From positions 248,001 to 312,000 of the forward strand of contig NZ_QRDQ01000010.1 in assembly GCF_003385895.1 (NCBI RefSeq): 64,000 bases of DNA, written 5' to 3'. Position numbers and translations under genes: made by a program. Each line of letters opens with the position of its first letter. Positions within the stretch are counted from its first letter, which is position 1. Below the pieces are notes generated by a model that was not told the origin of the DNA, made no database searches, and saw only the letters and a program-made list of their open reading frames with translations. Source of the stretch: Flavobacterium cutihirudinis. Its GTDB lineage: Bacteria > Bacteroidota > Bacteroidia > Flavobacteriales > Flavobacteriaceae. Shown piece after piece: positions 1-9,242 of this stretch.

Positions 1-791
1 GAAGGATAATCAACCACAAGCGATTTTGAACCTAAACGGTCAAACGAAGCTTGGTTTTTTCCTGTTGCAGGATCCGTTTTACGCATCCATGTTCCAATGA
101 TTAATTTATTTCCTGCTTTGTTTACTGTTGGCGCGTCCAAACGGAAAATATGATGACCTAAAGCTTCTTCCTCTGCAGACAAAGGAATTTGGTATTGTCT
201 GTAGTCAGAAATTTCAATTTTTTGCAAGTCAAGGCTTAATACTGTTGCAGAACCTCTTGTATGTTTGTACGTTCCATCTTCATTTGTAACCACTACCGGA
301 GTGGCAACATTTACGGCTACACCTGTTTTATCGCCATCAAAAAGTTTGGTCCATCTTGGAGTAGGACCTGCATATTGAGCAATACTTACTGTAGTTCCTG
401 ACTGTACAAAATTTTTGGCACCATTAACTTTGTAGGTCATGAATTCACCTCCGTTGGTACCATAAGAAATATTAAAAAGTGTACTTCCATCTACAGATGA
501 TTGTAAACGGGCCGTTCTTGTAGATTGTACCGGTTCTCCGTTTTCGTAAACATTAATCGAAAAGTTCGGATTTTTAGCATCTTCTTTACTAACTGCGTAA
601 ACTCTTGTTCCTCCATTTCCGTCTCCTGGTTCGTCTTGCATTACCGCTCCCGCTACGGTAATCCAACGGCCATCTGTTACCGGATTTACCGGATCTGTAT
701 TTTTTTCGTCGTCACTGCTGCAGCTTGTTGTTAATGCAAATGAGGACAAAACCAATCCACATGCAAGCAATTTGAATGTACTTTTTTTCAT
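1..791 (-). CDS. Secreted lipoprotein, probable DUF4374 family (C-terminus beyond window)
   Basis: Reading leftward from the ATG at 791 the frame stays open to the window edge (about 263 residues seen). The protein opens with a lipoprotein signal ending in a cysteine at residue 24, followed by SSDDEK, an acidic run resembling Flavobacterium surface-lipoprotein export signals. The body contains VAGAVMQDEPGDGNGGTRVY and later hydrophobic/aromatic strands suggestive of a beta-propeller. I recognise it only tentatively as DUF4374, a family I recall next to siderophore-type TonB receptors in Bacteroidota; the receptor gene ends only 32 bp upstream. A surface or periplasmic accessory role in ligand uptake is inference. 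The gene is cut by the window, not truncated in nature as far as can be seen. Confidence 0.6.
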   Translation of the reverse strand, partial: MKKSTFKLLACGLVLSSFALTTSCSSDDEKNTDPVNPVTDGRWITVAGAVMQDEPGDGNGGTRVYAVSKEDAKNPNFSINVYENGEPVQSTRTARLQSSVDGSTLFNISYGTNGGEFMTYKVNGAKNFVQSGTTVSIAQYAGPTPRWTKLFDGDKTGVAVNVATPVVVTNEDGTYKHTRGSATVLSLDLQKIEISDYRQYQIPLSAEEEALGHHIFRLDAPTVNKAGNKLIIGTWMRKTDPATGKNQASFDRLGSKSLVVDYP

Positions 792-823
792 TATTATCTG
801 TATTAAAAATTATTAATTAGTTA

Positions 824-3226
824 CTAAAATTTGTTGAGTATGTAATTTAGCTTTACATAAAAAGCTCTTCCGGGTTTTTGCACCGCGAAGTTGTCGTAAA
901 CCTGCTGATTCGTTAGGTTTTTGCCATCCAGACTTACAATAAATTGTTTTTTAGGAAAAGTGTAGCTAAGACCTAAATCATGTGTCAATTGAGTTGGTGT
1001 CTGGTCAATTGGCATTTCAAACCATGTGGTATAAAAAGAACCTACATAACCTAAATTGTAATACAGATTCAATTCTGAATTTTGCTGTACTATATTTTTA
1101 AAATTGTATTGTGCGCTTCCGTTTAATGTGAAATAAGGTTCATTTGGAAGTTGTTTGTTGTAATTTTCCAAAATCATTCCGTTTTTATCATATTTAGTTT
1201 TATAAAGCGAATTGAATTTTGACATATTCATCGTTATGAACAATCGATTATTATTAGAATATTCTAAAGAAGCTTCATATCCTAAAGATTGCGCTTTACC
1301 CAAATTGACAGAAGGCGTTGCCTGCAAAGCTTCGTTTACACGAATACTAAATTGACGAATGATTTTATCCGTTGAGTTTCTCCAAAATCCGGAACCGTTA
1401 AAGGTGAATTTATGATGGTTTATTTGATAAGGACCAAAACGTAATCCTACGTTCAGATTATTACTTTGCTCCGGTTTTAAAGAGCTATTGCTGGTAAGAT
1501 TTTCGCCGGGATTCCCAAATATTTCATTTTCAGACGGAAGTCTTATCGCTTTTTCAGCAGAAAGAGTGAACATTAATTTTGGAAGAATAAAATAGGAGGT
1601 CGCAAGACCGTAACCAAAATAGGTAATATTGTTGTTTTCTAATTGTTCTGTGATACTGCTTTGCCCGTTTAAGGTAGTTATTATCGGGGTTCTTTGTTCC
1701 GTTTTTTGATTGTATCTTTTTCCGAATAAGTTTGTTTTTAAGCGTGAATTAAAAGCATCGAGTTCGTAGGCCAATGAAAGTACACTTTTTTGCAGATCGC
1801 GTTTTTCCTGAAAATCTCTTTCCAATTTAGATTTCATTTCATCGTAATCGTTTCTTTTAAAAGAATAGAGCATACTGCTAAATACAAAGCGATGATTTTT
1901 ATTTAAAGTATAGGTCAAACCTCCTCTTGTACTAAAGATTTTGTTGTCAATATGTAAAATCGTTGGCGCTCCCTGCTGTGCGCCATCGCGCGTCAAAAAG
2001 GGTTCACCGCGTAATCCAAGGGCTTTTTCTCCAAACCAGTTGTAATTCCATTTTACAGTATCATTTAAAACTTCTCCTCTTTGGCTGAAAACAGAATTGA
2101 CACTAAATTCAAGGTTTTTAACTAAGAAATCCTTTTTAGAATAATTCAGACTAATTACTTTGGCATCAGATTCTGTAAACCTTCCTTTGTAAGGTATTGA
2201 CATAGATTGTCCGTGCTGAATCTCATTGTAATCATCAGATGCATTAAATCCAATTAAAAAAGTATCCGCCCAATTGACATTTGTAAAACCAGCTTCAATA
2301 CGGCCTCCGATAGATCGGTAAGCGTCATTAAAACGTTTTGCTTTAATAGGATCTTTTTGTCCGTTTGGCAGAACATTATAAGCAAATTTCCCCCAGATTT
2401 CGTAATCATTATCCGAGTAATTATAAAACCCCGAACCTTTCAGTGTAAAACCTGAAGCATCTCGGTAAGTAGTATTAAAGTTGGATTGAATCGTATTAAA
2501 CGAACCATATGATACAGAAGCATTCAACGTGTTTTTTGCTCCTTTTTTTAAGATTACATTGATAGCGCCACCAAGTGCATCATCCGCCAAATGCGCCGGA
2601 ATTACACCTTTGTAAACCTCAATACGTTCGATAAGAGCAGGAGGAATACTATTTAAATTGAAAGACGATCCATAAGTAGAAATCGGAATTCCGTCGATAA
2701 AAATTCGGATCGCATTTCCTGACATACCATTCAGGTTGTAATTTACGCTTGAACCTAATCCACCGTTTTGTCGAATTCGTACGCCCACAGATTGTGCAAG
2801 CAATTCGTTGGTTTGCATGTTTCTTTTGGCAGCTTCTTGCGTGTCGATAACATTGACCGAAAATCCACTTTCTTTAATTTCTTTCTTAACGGATTTTTTC
2901 TGGATTACGACCTCGTTTAAGGCTTTTGCATCTTCTTTTTCAACTGAAATATCAAGTTGAGTAGAAGTTTTGCTGACCGTAACGTTAACTGATTTTGGTT
3001 TGGCTTCCATAGACGAAATCTTAAGCTGATAACTGCCGTAGACTAAACCTTTTATTTCAAATTGTCCTTCATTATCCGTAACGGCAGACTTTTGGGTTCC
3101 AGAAACCAAAATGGAAGCACCAAAAGCTTTTGTGCCGTTCTCGAATGTTATTTTTCCTTTAATATTTCCTGATTGTGACCAGACTGAAGTAGTAATAAAA
3201 AAAGCCAGAAGTATTATAATTCTCAT
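824..3226 (-). CDS. TonB-dependent receptor, siderophore/iron type
   Basis: An 800-residue outer-membrane receptor. I place the start at 3226 (MRIIILLAFF), which gives a clean signal peptide ending near VWSQS; nine upstream codons add only a charged lead. Order: signal peptide, carboxypeptidase-like regulatory domain (about 20-105), plug (about 125-230, with NGGLGSSVNYNLNGM and IRIFIDGIP), then a beta-barrel ending in phenylalanine as outer-membrane proteins do. No SusD partner is adjacent. Instead it sits with ApbE, a PepSY/flavodoxin reductase and a DUF2271 protein, which points to ferric-chelate uptake rather than glycan uptake. The exact ligand cannot be read from the sequence. Confidence 0.88.
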   Translation of the reverse strand: MRIIILLAFFITTSVWSQSGNIKGKITFENGTKAFGASILVSGTQKSAVTDNEGQFEIKGLVYGSYQLKISSMEAKPKSVNVTVSKTSTQLDISVEKEDAKALNEVVIQKKSVKKEIKESGFSVNVIDTQEAAKRNMQTNELLAQSVGVRIRQNGGLGSSVNYNLNGMSGNAIRIFIDGIPISTYGSSFNLNSIPPALIERIEVYKGVIPAHLADDALGGAINVILKKGAKNTLNASVSYGSFNTIQSNFNTTYRDASGFTLKGSGFYNYSDNDYEIWGKFAYNVLPNGQKDPIKAKRFNDAYRSIGGRIEAGFTNVNWADTFLIGFNASDDYNEIQHGQSMSIPYKGRFTESDAKVISLNYSKKDFLVKNLEFSVNSVFSQRGEVLNDTVKWNYNWFGEKALGLRGEPFLTRDGAQQGAPTILHIDNKIFSTRGGLTYTLNKNHRFVFSSMLYSFKRNDYDEMKSKLERDFQEKRDLQKSVLSLAYELDAFNSRLKTNLFGKRYNQKTEQRTPIITTLNGQSSITEQLENNNITYFGYGLATSYFILPKLMFTLSAEKAIRLPSENEIFGNPGENLTSNSSLKPEQSNNLNVGLRFGPYQINHHKFTFNGSGFWRNSTDKIIRQFSIRVNEALQATPSVNLGKAQSLGYEASLEYSNNNRLFITMNMSKFNSLYKTKYDKNGMILENYNKQLPNEPYFTLNGSAQYNFKNIVQQNSELNLYYNLGYVGSFYTTWFEMPIDQTPTQLTHDLGLSYTFPKKQFIVSLDGKNLTNQQVYDNFAVQKPGRAFYVKLNYILNKF

Positions 3227-3354
3227 TGTATGACTGCGTGTAATTGTAGTCACAAAACTATGTTATAATTTATATTTAATCTAAATAAAGTAATTAGAAG
3301 ATTATTAGATTTACATTAGAAATTTTAATGTTGGAAAAGATTATTCGCACTATT

Positions 3355-3454
3355 TGTCATTTCGACGAAGGAGAAATCTCCACAAGTAACTCCGCAAAGA
3401 AAGTCTAATCTTTGTCGAGCTTCTTGTGGAGATTTCTCCTTCGTCGAAATGACA
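3355..3454. repeat. Palindromic intergenic element, 32-bp perfect arms
   Basis: Positions 3355-3386 and 3423-3454 are perfect reverse complements (32 bp each) around a 36-bp spacer. The arms carry the core TTCGACGAAGGAGAAATCTC. It lies between apbE and the TonB receptor gene of one operon-like run. It codes for nothing visible and lacks transposase or flanking target duplication that I can see. It may fold in mRNA as a long stem, or be a REP/MITE-like dispersed repeat. A short tandem run of TAAAGCC follows at about 3519-3541. Confidence 0.85.
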
Positions 3455-3542
3455 TACAATACTTAAAAAATATGATTTTTGTGAAGCAAGTATAAACGTA
3501 AAGAGTAAAGGCCTATAGCTTAAAGCCTAAAGCCTAAAGCTT

Positions 3543-4547
3543 TTAAAACTTAGCCTTAAAATGCTTCACATTAAAGTTTTTAGACTTAATCACCTTTCCT
3601 TTATCGGTAATCATCAAACAAGAATAAGCTGGATATTTTTGAAGTAAAACCAAGCCGTCTTTCTGGCCTAAAACCATCAAAGAAGTGCTTAGTCCATTTG
3701 CGGTTTCAGCATCTGGACCGAAAACTGTTACACTGCATAAACCGGTTACAGGATAACCAGTTGCAGGATTTATAATATGGGAATAACGTTTACCGTCAAA
3801 AACGACAAATTTCTCATAACTGCCGGAAGTGGTAACGGCTTGTTGTTCCAACGGGACAACTGCCAAAAGTTTTTCAGGATTAAATGGATTTGTAATTCCT
3901 ATTTTCCAAGGCGTTCCGTTGGGTTGTTTTCCCCAGGTACTCATGTCTCCGGAACCGTTGATAATTCCGGCTTTTACATCTTTTGCAATCATCATCGCAC
4001 GGCATTTATCTGTAGCATAACCTTCGCCTAAAGCGCCAAAACCAATCTTCATTCCGGGAAGTTTCAGAAAAATTGTCGACTGAATACTATCCAGAATAAT
4101 GTTTTTATATCCCACTTTTGCCACCGATTTTTTTATGGCTTCCGCCGAAGGTATTTCTGTCATTGAACCATCAAATTTCCAGATTCTGTCCATTGCCGCA
4201 AAACTGACATCAAAACCACCATTGGTTATTTCAGATAATTTAATGGCTCTTTGTGTCAGTTCATAAACTTCACGATCTACTTTTATCGGTTTAATTCCGG
4301 CATTTTGATTTACCTGAGATACTTGCGAATCGGGTTTCCAGTCGGATATTAGGTTTTCAATTCTGCTAATTTCCGCAATTACAATATTGATATTTTGTTC
4401 CGCGGAAAGCGAATCTTTATCGACAATACTAATATCGAAACGGCCGCCCATAAGTAAAGTAGTTCTTTTTCGCAATACCTGAGAATGTGATGAAAAACAA
4501 CAGATAATTGCAAAAAAGAATAAAATTTTAGGACAGCAGTGTTTCAT
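3543..4547 (-). CDS. apbE: FAD:protein FMN transferase (ApbE)
   Basis: A 334-residue exported ApbE. A signal peptide covers about residues 1-22. Family landmarks include GEGYATDKCRAMM, the GIINGSGDMSTWG region, the TTSGSYEKF...YSHIINPATG block and the Mg/FAD-binding DAETANGLSTSLMVLG stretch. ApbE uses FAD to link FMN covalently to Ser/Thr of partner proteins outside the cytoplasm. Neighbouring genes supply plausible partners: the PepSY reductase upstream and the DUF2271 protein, which carries a TGAS motif. Length is normal and no catalytic element looks missing. It is separated from the reductase gene by a 211-bp gap that contains a palindromic repeat, and from the receptor by another. Confidence 0.93.
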   Translation of the reverse strand: MKHCCPKILFFFAIICCFSSHSQVLRKRTTLLMGGRFDISIVDKDSLSAEQNINIVIAEISRIENLISDWKPDSQVSQVNQNAGIKPIKVDREVYELTQRAIKLSEITNGGFDVSFAAMDRIWKFDGSMTEIPSAEAIKKSVAKVGYKNIILDSIQSTIFLKLPGMKIGFGALGEGYATDKCRAMMIAKDVKAGIINGSGDMSTWGKQPNGTPWKIGITNPFNPEKLLAVVPLEQQAVTTSGSYEKFVVFDGKRYSHIINPATGYPVTGLCSVTVFGPDAETANGLSTSLMVLGQKDGLVLLQKYPAYSCLMITDKGKVIKSKNFNVKHFKAKF

Positions 4548-4595
4548 TTCTATTGTGTTTTTAACCTGTTGGTTGTAATTCGTATTTTTTTATTC

Positions 4596-4732
4596 AACAC
4601 ATAGAAACATAGATTTTATATGCAAAAAAGAAGACTAAAAGAAACTAGTTTCTAACACATAGCCAGCTATGTTTGTTTTAAAAAAGTGAAACGCCTTTTT
4701 TTTAGAGTTCTTAATCTATGTTTCTATGTGTT
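4596..4732. repeat. Palindromic dispersed element, copy 1
   Basis: The ends are perfect 19-bp inverted repeats: AACACATAGAAACATAGAT at 4596-4614 and its complement at 4714-4732. The interior contains a smaller palindrome around ACATAGC...GCTATGT and the string AAAAGTGAAACGCC. The reverse complement of this element matches the element at 15645-15775 along most of its length, including the GGCGTTTCACTTT and AACTAGTTT segments, so this is a dispersed family rather than a local terminator. It sits between apbE and the PepSY reductase gene. Confidence 0.88.
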
Positions 4733-4758
4733 AAAATAATTGTACCCAACGGGTTTTT

Positions 4759-6942
4759 TTAATAACAATCAGTCAAAAGCTGATTATTTGTTTTGTATTC
4801 TGAAAGATTTTTAGCTCCGTTTGTCAAACATAATTCACTCAAAATTGTTTCCACATCGGTTTGCATAGCAAGAGAGCCACAAATCATTATAACGCCGCCT
4901 TCTTTAAGTAAATCAATAAAAAATGGAGCATCTCTTTTTATTAAATCCATAACATAAATATGCTCGGCTTCACGCGATAAAGCAACATGAAAATTTGTTA
5001 GATGTTCTTTTTGCATCATGATTTCTGCAAACTTTTTGTAAGCTGAAAGTGTTGGCGTTTCCATTCGGAATCCGCTGTATAAATGCAATTCTTTTTTTGT
5101 TTTATTTTGTTCGATCATTCCCAGAAATGGGGCAATTCCGGTTCCGTTCGAAATAAAAACCACTTTCGAAGCTTTTTTTGGAAGATGGAAAGCCGGATTT
5201 TTAAGAATTCGCGCTTTAATCACATTTCCGGGTTCCAGATTATTTAAAAATCCTGAACCTAATCCGTTAGGATGCAATTTGACAACCAGTTGTATATTTC
5301 CGGTATGATTTCCAATAGAGTAGAGGCGTTCTCGAGAATCATCAGCAGGATAAATCGCCAATAAATCGCCCGAACTAAATTTTGTTCTTGCCGAAGCGCG
5401 TAAGGTCAGAATAAAAGTATGTTCGGTTTCAGAAATTGGTGTTTTGTCCAAAACCATTAATTTCTGCAAACCTTTCGGAACATGATTGTAAACGGACGGA
5501 GTTGTTGATAATGAAATTCCGGTTTTATCGCTCCACAATTTGACCCAATTCACAAACTCAACCGCCGATTTGTCGTTTACAGTTTGTAATTCCAACAATC
5601 GTTCTGTCCAGTTTTGATTCTCTAGAAGTTTGTCAATTTCAATTGCGAATCCGCAAAAATCAGGATACGCTTTCGACCCAAAACCAATAACCGAAAACTG
5701 AATTTTTTGTTCCTGATTTTGCTTCTTTAATAACGATACAAATTTATTAGCATTTGAAGGCGCGTCTCCTAAACCGTGAGTCGAAGAAAATACCAGAATA
5801 TGTTCTGCTTTCGGGTAAACCGAATAACGATTCAATTCGGTTAAAAAAGCTTTATGACCGTGATCAATTAACTGTTTCTGAATGGCATTTGCAAATCGAA
5901 AAGAACTTCCGTTTTCTGATCCTGCCAATAATATAAAAGTACTTTCGTGCGCTTTAAACTTGTTTTTTATTCGGCTTGACCTTCTTTTTAAAGTAATTGC
6001 AAAACCCGAATAAATGAAGAAAAGAATATTAAGACAGGCAATTGCGAGAATGATAGCCCAGATTCCGTTAATTCTTCCTGTGTGAAGATCAAGACTAAAA
6101 GCAGCCAATTGTTTGGTCATCGGCGAAAGCTTCTCTGAAATAACTGCTCCAGTAATCTGATTAACTTCAATTTCACGGTTTTTTAATTCCATGATATAAT
6201 ACTCCTCAGGGTCATCTGTAAATGGGAATTCGATTTTCTTTACATCTGATAATAAAGTTGTTTTAAAAACAGAAGTTGTTTTGGCTTTCGCCGAAATTTC
6301 AGTCTTTGCAGGTTTCTCTTTTTCTTCTCCCATAAAAAAGTGGAACCTTTCGAGAGATAAATACGTTCCTGTAAGCGCAATAATCAGAATTGGTATTAAA
6401 GCCAAACGGCCAAAAACAACATGATAATATTGTGCAAAATATTCTTTGATAACTTTAGAAAAGAAATTTCGGATTCCTCTTTGTCTGCTCAAAACCATCA
6501 TAAAACCCGAAATCGCTATGAGCAACAATAAAAATGAAATTACACCAACAAAAAAACGCCCCGTTTCATGAAGAAATAAGGAGCGGTGAAGACTGGTTAC
6601 CCAGTTTATAAATTCGCTTTTTTTGGCAGGCGTTCCAAGTGCTTTTCCTGTTCTGGCGTCGATGTAGGCGTTAATATCGTTTCCGTCTTCATCAATAGCC
6701 TGCAGCGTTACAAACTGATTGTAATCGACACTTAATTCTGTAATTTCGGCGTATTTCTTTTTTAAAACAGGAAGCGTCTGTTCTAAAGTCAGAGTATCAA
6801 AATTTTCAGTTTTATAAGGCAAGGTTTTTTCCTGAGCTGCATCTACTGCAAGTATAATTCCGGTTACGGATGCCAGCAGTAAAAACAAAGAAGAAAACAA
6901 AGCCAGAGCCAAGTGTGTGTAACGCCAAAAAGAAAGAGTCAT
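4759..6942 (-). CDS. PepSY-transmembrane/flavodoxin/FAD-NAD(P) oxidoreductase fusion
   Basis: A 727-residue membrane flavo-oxidoreductase. The N-terminal third is a PepSY-associated membrane module: helices near residues 8-33, 135-155, 175-197 and 295-320, with histidines in the helices (TSLHRSLFLHETGR, LDLHTGRI) able to hold haem. A flavodoxin-like domain follows (about 333-470, LAGSENGSSFRFA), then a ferredoxin-NADP reductase-like module (about 490-727) with RLYSIGN for flavin and ISNGTGIAPFLGMI for nucleotide. This layout resembles sulfite-reductase flavoprotein arms fused to a membrane domain. With ApbE, a TonB receptor and DUF2271 beside it, transfer of NAD(P)H electrons to periplasmic ferric chelates or a flavinylated carrier is the best inference. 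Confidence 0.88.
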   Translation of the reverse strand: MTLSFWRYTHLALALFSSLFLLLASVTGIILAVDAAQEKTLPYKTENFDTLTLEQTLPVLKKKYAEITELSVDYNQFVTLQAIDEDGNDINAYIDARTGKALGTPAKKSEFINWVTSLHRSLFLHETGRFFVGVISFLLLLIAISGFMMVLSRQRGIRNFFSKVIKEYFAQYYHVVFGRLALIPILIIALTGTYLSLERFHFFMGEEKEKPAKTEISAKAKTTSVFKTTLLSDVKKIEFPFTDDPEEYYIMELKNREIEVNQITGAVISEKLSPMTKQLAAFSLDLHTGRINGIWAIILAIACLNILFFIYSGFAITLKRRSSRIKNKFKAHESTFILLAGSENGSSFRFANAIQKQLIDHGHKAFLTELNRYSVYPKAEHILVFSSTHGLGDAPSNANKFVSLLKKQNQEQKIQFSVIGFGSKAYPDFCGFAIEIDKLLENQNWTERLLELQTVNDKSAVEFVNWVKLWSDKTGISLSTTPSVYNHVPKGLQKLMVLDKTPISETEHTFILTLRASARTKFSSGDLLAIYPADDSRERLYSIGNHTGNIQLVVKLHPNGLGSGFLNNLEPGNVIKARILKNPAFHLPKKASKVVFISNGTGIAPFLGMIEQNKTKKELHLYSGFRMETPTLSAYKKFAEIMMQKEHLTNFHVALSREAEHIYVMDLIKRDAPFFIDLLKEGGVIMICGSLAMQTDVETILSELCLTNGAKNLSEYKTNNQLLTDCY

Positions 6943-6989
6943 TGAATGTATGCTAAAAGGTAATCGAATATATTGTGGATTGTAAGATA

Positions 6990-7472
6990 TTAAATTTTGT
7001 TCAATCTTACATATCTGATATAGCCTTTTCCTTCAGTTTTATCAGCAAGACCAGCAGTTGTTAACGGAATTTCAAGATCGCTTACATAATATTTCTGATC
7101 TTCAACAGCCGATTCAAATCGTAATTTGTATCCTTTATTAATTTTAGAATCGTCAATTTCTATTGTAGTAATACTACGATCTCCTCCTGTAACAGATGCT
7201 CCCGTTTTTGCACTAATATCAGCAGGTTTTGCAGTTTGAAATTTATTCCATTCTTTCAGTGATTTGTACCATTTTTTGTCATCACCCATTACATAAAGTG
7301 TTTTTTCGTACTCACCATTTGGGTTAATAAGTGAAACTACGATGTAAGCACCTTCTCCCATATAATTTGCCATTTGGAGCATGCATTTGTATTTGCTTGC
7401 CTGTGCATTAGCTTGAAAAGAGATTAGGCAGATAAGGGTAGCAGTAAGTGCAATTTTGAATATTGATTTCAT
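6990..7472 (-). CDS. Exported DUF2271 protein with a TGAS motif
   Basis: A 160-residue protein with a cleavable signal peptide (about 1-24, ending QANAQA). The body matches DUF2271 as I know it: YIVVSLINPNGEYEKTLYVM, then KWYKSLKEW. Residues 85-95 read DISAKTGASVT. The TGAS core resembles ApbE flavinylation sites (S/T-G-A-S/T), making Ser93 a candidate FMN-attachment residue; this is inference from motif plus the apbE gene two genes away. The gene lies 47 bp before the PepSY reductase gene on the same strand, so the two are probably co-transcribed. A periplasmic one-electron carrier role would fit. Confidence 0.82.
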   Translation of the reverse strand: MKSIFKIALTATLICLISFQANAQASKYKCMLQMANYMGEGAYIVVSLINPNGEYEKTLYVMGDDKKWYKSLKEWNKFQTAKPADISAKTGASVTGGDRSITTIEIDDSKINKGYKLRFESAVEDQKYYVSDLEIPLTTAGLADKTEGKGYIRYVRLNKI

Positions 7473-7499
7473 TTTAATTGTGAATTGTAAATTATGAAT

Positions 7500-7578
7500 T
7501 GAAAAAAGTGAAAAGCGGAATTTAAAGTGCGTGCTAATTGTTTTTAACTTTTGACTTTTGACTTTCCACTTTTGACTA
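7500..7578. repeat. Short tandem repeat region between ankyrin and DUF2271 genes
   Basis: About 7546-7576 holds four tandem copies of a 7-mer of the form ACTTTTG (one copy altered to ACTTTCC). A partly complementary GAAAAAAGTGAAAAG lies at about 7501-7515, so the 111-bp gap can form an imperfect stem. Similar short-word repeats occur at 3519-3541 and 11098-11130. No gene is visible here. Confidence 0.55.
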
Positions 7579-7583
7579 AAAAA

Positions 7584-9062
7584 TTATTTTAAAAATTCTA
7601 TCGAAATGTTCTGTTTTGTTAAAGACTCATTTTCTTTTGCTAAAGCATAAGCACTTTCGTCAAATTCTGTTGTGATTTCTTTTTTTGCACCAATTGAAAG
7701 TAAATATTTCAAAATAGTATCATCTTTTGCAACCATCGCAGCTTTGTGTAAAGCCGTAATTCCGTCTTTGTTTTTTGTATTAACGTCGATGTTCAAAGAG
7801 GCTAACTTTTTCACAAGAGAAAGATCATTTTTAGCAGCAGCAAAGTGATACAAAGTACTTCCGTCTTTTTGCGGAGCAGCAAGATTAAGTCCTTTATCCT
7901 GAAGTAATTTTACTTTAGCTTCAAAAGTATCCTGTTTTGATTCTGGTCTGTATAATTGAACTAAATATACACCTAAATTATTTCCGTCTTTATCAATAAC
8001 TTTTACATCAGCGCCTCTTCCTAAAAGAAGTAAAACAGCTTCAGTAGTTCCAGATTTAACCGCCATTGTCAAGGCAGATTCTCCTTTTTTATTCTGTAAA
8101 TTGATGTTTTTAGCTTTTGGTAATAATAGCTCTAAAGCGCCATTTTCTCTGGCTCCGGCCGCAATCATGTACGGCGTGTTTCCGTCGTTATTTACTTTAT
8201 TTACATCAATACCTTTAGAAAGGAAATAGTTGATGATTTCTTTCTGATTTGGTTTTCCAGCTAATAAATGAAGAACGTTTTCACCTGATTTTCCTGTAAC
8301 GGTTGGTTTTAACTTTAAATCTTCAACAAGAAATTTATAAGCTTCTAATGAAGTTGATTCTCTACGGCTTCCCTGAGTTGCAATAAGAAGCGCATTATCA
8401 GTATATTCTACTTTTCTTTCTAATAATTTTTTCAAAAGAGCAATATCTCCTGTTCTTGCTGCATAATTGAAAGCGGTATTTCCGTTGTTATCAACATCTT
8501 TTAAAGACAAGCCTTTTGTAGTTAAAAAGTCGGCAAGTTTAAGTTCTTTATCAGAAGGAATACCTAAAAGCAATAGGTTTTCTCCGTCTTTGTATTTTTT
8601 CTTAGGATCAATTCCGGCTTTAAAAAAAGCTTCATAAAGCGCCGGATCCGATTGTCCGTTACTTGCAGCAAAAACCAACGGAGTTGTACCGTGACTGTCT
8701 TCAAGATTTATATCAGAACCTTTTGCAATTAAATATTCAACCAACTCTACATTACCTCTGTAAGCCGCCCAGTGTAGATAAATACGATTATCGTGCGTCA
8801 TCTTGGTTACCGGATTTCCTGGCTGATCCAATAAAAATTTGATTGTTGCTAATGGTGCATCATTGTTAATGGCCAAAGTGGTAACATCAAAAGCATTGAC
8901 ATTTGCTTCTGCAGGATTATTTCCTTTACTTATTTCGTCTTTAATGGTATTGACTTCCGGTTTTGTCTTCCAAAGAGAAGCTTCTAATAAAGTGTTTTTT
9001 TGTTGAGCACTAACAAAGAATGTGGCAGCCAGTGCAAATGAAAGAAAGATATTCTTTTTCAT
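7584..9062 (-). CDS. Exported ankyrin-repeat protein
   Basis: A 492-residue protein with a signal peptide (about 1-19, FALAATFFVSAQQ) followed by roughly a dozen ankyrin-type repeats across the rest. Clear repeat cores include DNRIYLHWAAYRGNVELVEY, DSHGTTPLVFAASNG, NNGNTAFNYAARTGDIALL, KKGESALTMAVKSGTTEAVL and KDGITALHKAAMVAKDDTIL. Ankyrin repeats bind proteins, so a periplasmic scaffold or protective partner is likely; no enzyme motif is seen. It is the first gene of the minus-strand iron/flavin locus, 111 bp ahead of the DUF2271 gene. Bacterial ankyrins next to redox enzymes are known for catalase; the link here to PepSY/ApbE is by position only. Confidence 0.88.
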   Translation of the reverse strand: MKKNIFLSFALAATFFVSAQQKNTLLEASLWKTKPEVNTIKDEISKGNNPAEANVNAFDVTTLAINNDAPLATIKFLLDQPGNPVTKMTHDNRIYLHWAAYRGNVELVEYLIAKGSDINLEDSHGTTPLVFAASNGQSDPALYEAFFKAGIDPKKKYKDGENLLLLGIPSDKELKLADFLTTKGLSLKDVDNNGNTAFNYAARTGDIALLKKLLERKVEYTDNALLIATQGSRRESTSLEAYKFLVEDLKLKPTVTGKSGENVLHLLAGKPNQKEIINYFLSKGIDVNKVNNDGNTPYMIAAGARENGALELLLPKAKNINLQNKKGESALTMAVKSGTTEAVLLLLGRGADVKVIDKDGNNLGVYLVQLYRPESKQDTFEAKVKLLQDKGLNLAAPQKDGSTLYHFAAAKNDLSLVKKLASLNIDVNTKNKDGITALHKAAMVAKDDTILKYLLSIGAKKEITTEFDESAYALAKENESLTKQNISIEFLK

Positions 9063-9242
9063 ATTTTGGTATTTGCTGTTTTTGAATAAGTTGTAATTCT
9101 TTTTTATTTATTGATAATCGATTTCTTAAAGCAATCTATTTAGAATAAATAAAAATAACGCAAATGTAAAAATTAATATGAGTTAATCAATGTTTTTACG
9201 GAAGAAACTTTCAATCTTAAGCATATTTTAATGTTCTTTTAA

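Noticed and set aside
525..734. Plus-strand open frame of 69 codons
   Set aside because: It is the antisense shadow of the lipoprotein gene at 1-791, which has a clear signal peptide and lipobox.
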